The notes beneath the pieces were generated by a model. The model had not been told where the DNA came from and did no database searches. It saw only the letters and a list, made by a program, of their open reading frames with translations. From contig JALMLS010000556.1 in NCBI GenBank assembly GCA_038496445.1, positions 124,001 to 188,000 of the forward strand: 64,000 nucleotides of DNA. The letters are read 5' to 3'. The position numbers and the translations under genes were made by a program. Origin of the DNA: Trichosphaerium sp. ATCC 40318. Taxonomy: Eukaryota; Discosea; Flabellinia; Trichosidae. Shown piece by piece: positions 59,167-64,000 of this stretch; the first letter of the stretch is position 1; each line of letters begins with the position of its first letter.

Positions 59167-60180
59167 CTACATTTTAGCTGGGTAAGTCAAGAATCTTTCT
59201 ATTTGACTAAGCCAAGTCACGTTACTACCATCTATAAGCGAAATACAAGCAGCAGGTACCTAACAATACCCAATGCCACTACAAAATAAATTGACAATCC
59301 TTTTTGGTGTATATCATTCAGAAAATAGCCATGCTTCAATAATTGGCCATTTCTATGCCACTCCTTACACTCACCTTCCATCTTGCCATTGACGTGATTG
59401 TACTGACTTCGTATTTGACCATTCTGATACCAATTCTCACATGTACCTTGTTTCTGACCATTGACATAATAATATCTATCTCTGATTTGACCACGGTAGT
59501 ACCACCGCTTAAACTCTCCATCAAGAACACCGTTGACATAATGGTAATGACCCCAAAGATAACTGTTTTTATGCCACATCTTGTACTCTCCTTCTAGCTT
59601 ACCATTGACATAAAACGAGTGCTCCCACAAGCTGCCGTCATCATACCACTGTTTTTGTTCTCCGTGTTTCTTGTCATTGACATAATGACAACGTATCCAC
59701 TGTTGACCATTTTTATACCAACAATTGTATTCTCCTTCTTTCTTACCATCAATAAAATGACACCTCTCATACATATGATGCTCGTTGTGCCACTGCAAGT
59801 ACTCTCCATTCCGTGTACCATTGGAATACGAGCATTGCAGTTGTAACCGTCCATTTGCGAACCACTTCTTGTGCTCTCCGTGTTGCTTACCATGCTTCCA
59901 AGACTTGAACTCAACTAGGTTTGTATCGGTACTTGACGTGCTTTTTTTAAGCCACTTTCCATGTTTTTTTAAGTCACGATTGAATCTTGTGCTTGTTGCT
60001 GTTTCTCTTGATAACATTGGATATTTTAAATACACTTCAAAGTCTAAATCAGTAATATCAAGATGTAGCTCAACAGGAAGTAGGAACAGCGGAGGGTTGT
60101 ATATTTCTTTTGAGGTATTTGTCTATTAACGTTAGTTTTTGTTTCTTTTTACAGGAAGGTACTTTTTGGTTTAACTCCAT
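59167..60180 (-). CDS. MORN-variant repeat protein, 312 residues
   Basis: Three exons close in phase: 60180-60163 (MELNQK), 60122-59260 and 59224-59167. After an N-terminal segment (YNPPLFLLPVELHLDITDLD, which could be a degenerate F-box-like helix), about eight tandem repeats of 23-24 residues follow. Each has the form W-x-x-(N/D)-G-x-L, six residues, Y-V-N-G-K-x-x-G-E (for example QKQWYDDGSLWEH, FYVNGKLEGEYKMWH). This is the MORN_2 type (PF07661) rather than the lipid-binding MORN_1. The C-terminus is short and hydrophobic (GLSIYFVVALGIV). MORN_2 proteins are poorly understood and often multiply in protists. Function unknown; probably protein interaction. Confidence 0.8.
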
Positions 60181-60526
60181 GAGGGCATTAACGAAAATAG
60201 CGTATTAGCAGTTAACCGTGTTGAATTACTATTTAATTTATGTATTTGACACAAACGTATAGCTTTTAAGAAGCGCTGTGCACGTGGTTTAGGTAAATGA
60301 CTCTTTTATGACTGTCTATCAAAAAAAAATGCCACGGACAATGTACACTAGAAACGATTTGTTGTGAATTATACAGACGATCAACATTTATCTCGCCCTA
60401 GCCATTCAACTACCGATCCGTACAAGAAGATTTGCCAAAGAACGCCCCACAACTAAACTAGTTGTGGGTTTTTTTCAGACAATCAGACTGTCTAACAACT
60501 GGTTTTCATTAACGATACAAAACTTT
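60181..60526. other. Intergenic region between two minus-strand genes
   Basis: The spacer holds a CACGTG site near 60280 and an inverted repeat around 60447-60473 (CCCACAACTAAACTAGTTGTGGG) followed by a T run. This could form a hairpin that helps end transcripts. No coding stretch. Confidence 0.4.
60447..60469. repeat. Short perfect hairpin, possible 3'-end element
   Basis: The palindrome CCCACAACTA...TAGTTGTGGG forms a 10-bp stem and is followed on the plus strand by a run of T. No plus-strand gene ends here, so a terminator role is doubtful. It lies about 60 bp past the stop of the minus-strand SPFH gene. Confidence 0.45.
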
Positions 60527-62331
60527 TTATTCCATTGTAGGCACACCACCTGTAGATACTAGGTACTTTGTCAAGTCAACTCCTAGCGACTTGAGCTGTT
60601 TCAAAAACTCCAAATCTTTTTTTGCTGACTCTTCTTTTGTAGTTTCCAAGTGCTTTAAAAACTCTCTATGCTTTTGAGCCTAAAACCAAATATCAAAAAA
60701 AGAACACCAGAAATAAATCTATACGTACCTCAAGCTCCATAGATAGTTTTTCGATATCAATTTTATGTTTCGCTTCTTCGGCATGTAATTTATTTTCGTT
60801 AGCCGCACGTGCTTGTTCTGCATCAAGCTAAAAATTACACATTAAAAAAATGTTCAAGTTGCAATAGTTTTGTCGTACCTTAAGATCAAGGTGTTGTTGG
60901 TGATGCTTGTCCTTGTCTTCTTGAAGAAGAAGAAGAGCACGTCTTTTAATGCCTTCATCGACCATTTGCTGTAAAGCTTTACCTGCCTGAAACCCTTTAA
61001 AGACAACTTTATGTACATGGTATCCAATATCTTTTGCCATATCAAGCATCTCTTTATAAGTATTTATATCATTAAGAGACTCCGTCATGCTTTTAAATTT
61101 CTTAAATTCAACTTTTGCAACAGCTTGAATAATGTCTGAAGCAATAGCATTAGATAGGTCTGAAATCGGGTCACCAGATGCATCAATCATCCTTAATACA
61201 TCTATTATTATCAATAGTTAGCACAATGTTAACAAAAAACTCAGGGTGCTTGCCATTGATTTGAAAAAATACTCTCAGGTTGATGTTAAGAAGTGCGTCG
61301 TCTGCTGTTCTAACATACTCAACATCTACGTCCATGGTATCTGGTGTAGTCATGAGCTTTGAAAAAGCTTGGCTAGTACAAGTTTAGCAAACAACAGTTG
61401 TCAAAAAAGAATCCAAAAGAACTGAGTGACTTTTGTTGTGTTGTACCCTTTATTCCAATTGAATTTGTGCATCCAAGAATTAGGTTCTGGTACATAGAAA
61501 AGAGGGCCTTTTATTATCTTTCTCTCAACTTCCTTCTTAGCGGTTTGGTAGTAGACAATTACAGACTGCGGAAGAAAGCTGTTACAAAACAGAAAAAAGG
61601 GAGAATACTGTACCTCGTTCTGATTGATTGGGATCTTCTTTGTAACCGTTATAAGCTTGTGCTCAGATGGATCAAGCCAAATAGCATGTGGTCCTGGTAT
61701 TATTTCCTTTGTACCATCTTGGTATTCTACAGTAATGTAGTCATCAGGCGTGGCAACTTGATGACGCTGAAATAGCAGTTAACAAAAACCGCGTAATTTC
61801 GGTTACTTACCAAAAATATGTACTCTGACTTGTATAAGGTGACGCACTTAGGTCCTGAGACGATAGAGAATGTACCTATAGACAGTTTTAAGTAAATACG
61901 GTAATTTGTTTACATAACCGCGTCTAAACGACTCTATAAGTTTCTTGACGCGTAAAGCGTACCTTCAGAGTCCCACACGCCAATTTTTTTGCCTTGATCA
62001 ACTTTTACGGTACTCCAGTACACATACTTACGTAGGTGCTGCTGATCAGATCTCAAACGCGCCACTGGCGATTGTGTTATTGTTTTTGTTGCTTTTTGCT
62101 AGCAACGTGTTAAAAAACCCAATTTACCTTCTAATTGGTACTTACGTGCCAATGAGTTACTGCTTTCGTTGTTTGTTGGCAAGATTCCAAGGTGTCAGTT
62201 AAAGGAAGTATCTCTTCTTTCAATTGTGGTATATAGCGCATAGGTTGCCTATTACTATACTGTTGCTGTTGTTGAAGTGGATAAAGTTCCAAGGACTCAT
62301 TTTGGTCTATACTTGAGTAGTTGAACGACAT
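60527..62331 (-). CDS. SPFH/band-7-related protein with coiled C-terminus
   Basis: The ATG at 62331 begins MSFNYSSIDQNESLELYPLQ, a Gln-rich N-terminus. Exons then read VARLRSDQQHLRKYVYWSTV, FSIVSGPKCVTLYKSEYIF, VATPDDYITVEYQDGTKEII then PGPHAIWLDPSEHKLITV, EPNSWMHKFNWNKG, and the band-7-like core VDVEYVRTADDALLNINLRV. Helices follow: SDLSNAIASDIIQAVAKVEF, MLDMAKDIGYHVHKVVFKGF, and a long charged coil over the last three exons, ending at stop 60527. The 'R-T-A-D-D-A-L' strand and the 'G-Y-x-V-x-K-V' strand fit prohibitin-homology domains, which assemble on membranes. No transmembrane segment is obvious. The function of this subgroup is not known to me. Confidence 0.7.
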
Positions 62332-62664
62332 GGTAACCAACGGTTGTGGTGTTGAATGTCAACGTGGCTTTAAGTGCTGAAACTCGTTAAAACAATTCAG
62401 AGAACTGACAACCAGTTGATCTGTAAGTGAAAGAAACGAGGCTCTAGACAAGATTGAAATCAATGTTTTTTGATACATACAAAATAAAGTTGTTGGTTTT
62501 TCAAATAAACTATTGCAGTGCGTTTCGTTACTCTTTGTACTAATGCAAAAGGGTACGAAATACTCTTTTTTTTTATGTGTTACATACATAGTTTTGATTG
62601 ATGATAACCTTCGAAAATGTCTTCGTTTATTTTTTTTTTCGGTTTTCAAAATTCCAAAATAAAA
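62332..62664. other. Intergenic region between convergent/tandem minus genes
   Basis: The upstream region of the SPFH gene and the 3' flank of the sterol-desaturase gene. Only low-complexity minus frames are present. Confidence 0.45.
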
Positions 62665-64000
62665 TCAATGCAACTTTGCTCTATTTTGTTCTTCTTGTTC
62701 AGCAGCTTGAGCAGCACGCTTTTGTTTGCGTCTGTAATATTTGACATCAGTGCCAAATACATAATCCCATATTTTAAAGGTTGAAGCAAAATTGCCAGTC
62801 TAAAAGTGTCGTGTAAGCTCAAAAAAATAAAGTGTATCTCAAAGAAGTTACGATTTTTCTTTTGAAGTTAGATACGTACAAAAGTTTCGTGATGGTAGTC
62901 ATGGTACTCAGCACCTGCCCACAATGGGAAGATTTGACTTGGAGCCCATGGAAATTCGTATCCACAGTGAGCTTCAACAGTTTGATACAAACGGAAGAAC
63001 AACCAAACCTAAAAAACCCGAGGTTAGTACAACGTATGAAAGGCCGTTAAATTCTTTAAAAGGGCGTGGCAAATGTCTACACACTAGTAACTTACCCACA
63101 AAGCGAACATGTGACGGCAAAATAGCAAAGGTCCAAGAATAGTGCCCATGCCAAGGAAAATGACTTCAACAAAATGAGCGTACTCAGCGGCCATACCAAA
63201 AGGTGCTATAATTCATTAGTACTGGAGTTACTTTAGAAAGCGATAAGGAGAGGAACCGGTACATAAGTAAGCCCGGTCCACGCTAAAAACTTTCAAAAAG
63301 ACTTTGGTTGATTGCCTCTGTTGAGAGGTGAAGGCGTGCAGCGAAGAGACTTGTATTCTGTACCTGCATGTTCGTGGTGTATTTTATGAATGTATTGATA
63401 CCAGAAACCAGCATGTAACAGGCGATGTACCCAGTAGAAATAAAAATCTTCGACTATGAAGCATCCTACAACCATAGCAGCGAGCGTTGATCTATATAAT
63501 AAAGACGTGAGTAGCTTTTAAATAAAATGATTGTCGGTTCAAAACAAAAGGCGCATGTCCCGAAAACGGAGGGTGAGCGACACGGGAGGCTTGTTTTGGT
63601 GCTAAGTTGGGACTTACACTGGTGGAAGTGGTAGACCTGCACGCATCCCAAGCATTTTTAAGAAAAAATGGCCTCCTCCGATTAGAATAGGTTCAATTAC
63701 GAAATGATTAAATACTACGCCACGGAAACAATTCATATGTACTGCTGACGTATTCAGTTTGTTCTATTGTACCGTAACTTGGTTAGTTTCGAAAAAACAA
63801 AAGCAAGTCGTAAAAAGTGAGAACGAGCGTAAAAAAAAGCGTGAATACCTTTTGGACCTTGTATTTTTGCATTGATGGCATTTGTTCAGCAATGTAGAAT
63901 GGAATATACCTAGTTTAGTGTTAAAGATACAATATTGTGCGCCATTAGCAGTTTATCGTACCAACCAAAGTAAAATAGCTCATGTAAGAGCAATGTGCCA
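62665..64000 (-). CDS. Sterol C4-methyl oxidase-like fatty-acid-hydroxylase-family enzyme (N-terminus off the right edge)
   Basis: This is a diiron membrane enzyme of the ERG25/SMO group, which oxidises C4 methyl groups of sterols at the ER. In coding order: LLLHELFYFGW, RYIPFYIAEQMPSMQKYKVQ, FYFYWVHRLLHAGFWYQYI (HRLLH box), HKIHHEHAG (HxxHH box), EYAHFVEVIFLGMGTILGP, AHCGYEFPWAP, and AEYHDYHHETF (third HxxHH box), ending FKIWDYVFGTDVKYYRR and a basic, Gln-rich tail at stop 62665. All three histidine boxes are present, so it should be active. At least seven exons, donors mostly GTAC. The start is beyond 64000. Confidence 0.9.

Noticed and set aside
1-64000. Transposons, insertion sequences, CRISPR arrays or prokaryotic operons
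   Set aside because: No transposase, reverse transcriptase or integrase motifs, long terminal repeats or spaced repeats were seen; every well-supported gene is eukaryotic, and nearly all are spliced.

Overview
This is nuclear DNA from a microbial eukaryote with a compact, AT-rich genome (roughly 38-40% GC by eye). Genes lie a few hundred bases apart on both strands. Nearly every gene is broken by short introns (about 43-120 nt, most 48-75) that usually begin GTACGT or GTAC and end TAG, CAG or AAG. The gene set (MCM4, RINT1, UCHL5, Thg1, mitochondrial uS10, a cytochrome b561-type protein, a sterol C4-methyl oxidase-like protein) is generally eukaryotic. I cannot name the lineage: a fungus-like protist or early fungus is possible, but nothing I see decides it.

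Most exons were joined by hand by requiring intron phases to close. Where all phases close I give full-length models.

Layout. 1-15.3 kb: MCM4 (-, running off the left edge), a four-exon cytochrome b561-type protein (+), a short orphan (-), the first member of an unrecognised 'GP-F/L/Y-P' family (-), and a 21-exon gene (-) for a 2,144-residue protein with an N-terminal calponin-homology domain, a long acidic/serine-rich middle and seven C-terminal ankyrin repeats. 15.3-25.6 kb: two small tentative genes, a GT37-like fucosyltransferase, a C-type-lectin-like surface protein, then a gene-poor stretch with small candidates. 25.6-41 kb: RINT1/Tip20 (-), a secreted orphan (+), a Stum/SPEC3-like membrane protein (+), a secreted berberine-bridge-like flavoprotein (-), Thg1 (-), a tRNA-Glu-like element (-), and a cysteine-rich GPI-type surface protein (+). 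41-51 kb: a tandem-repeat protein built on DWY/LYPHYDW units (-), UCHL5 (+), mitochondrial uS10 (+) followed by an unknown gene, a TLC-like membrane protein (+), and an ADP-ribosylglycohydrolase (+). 51-64 kb: three tandem members of the GP-x-P family (+), an unknown probably mitochondrial protein (+), a TPR protein (-), a MORN-type repeat protein (-), an SPFH/band-7-related protein (-), and a sterol desaturase (-, running off the right edge).

The genes do not form one pathway. Themes are replication and tRNA maturation, ER-Golgi tethering and proteasome deubiquitination, surface and secreted proteins with lectin, cysteine-rich or glycan functions, and several lineage-specific repeat or paralogous families. 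The most interesting items are the four-member GP-x-P family, the DWY/YPHYDW repeat protein, the CH-ankyrin giant, and recurrent GC-AG introns with a fixed GCACGT donor.
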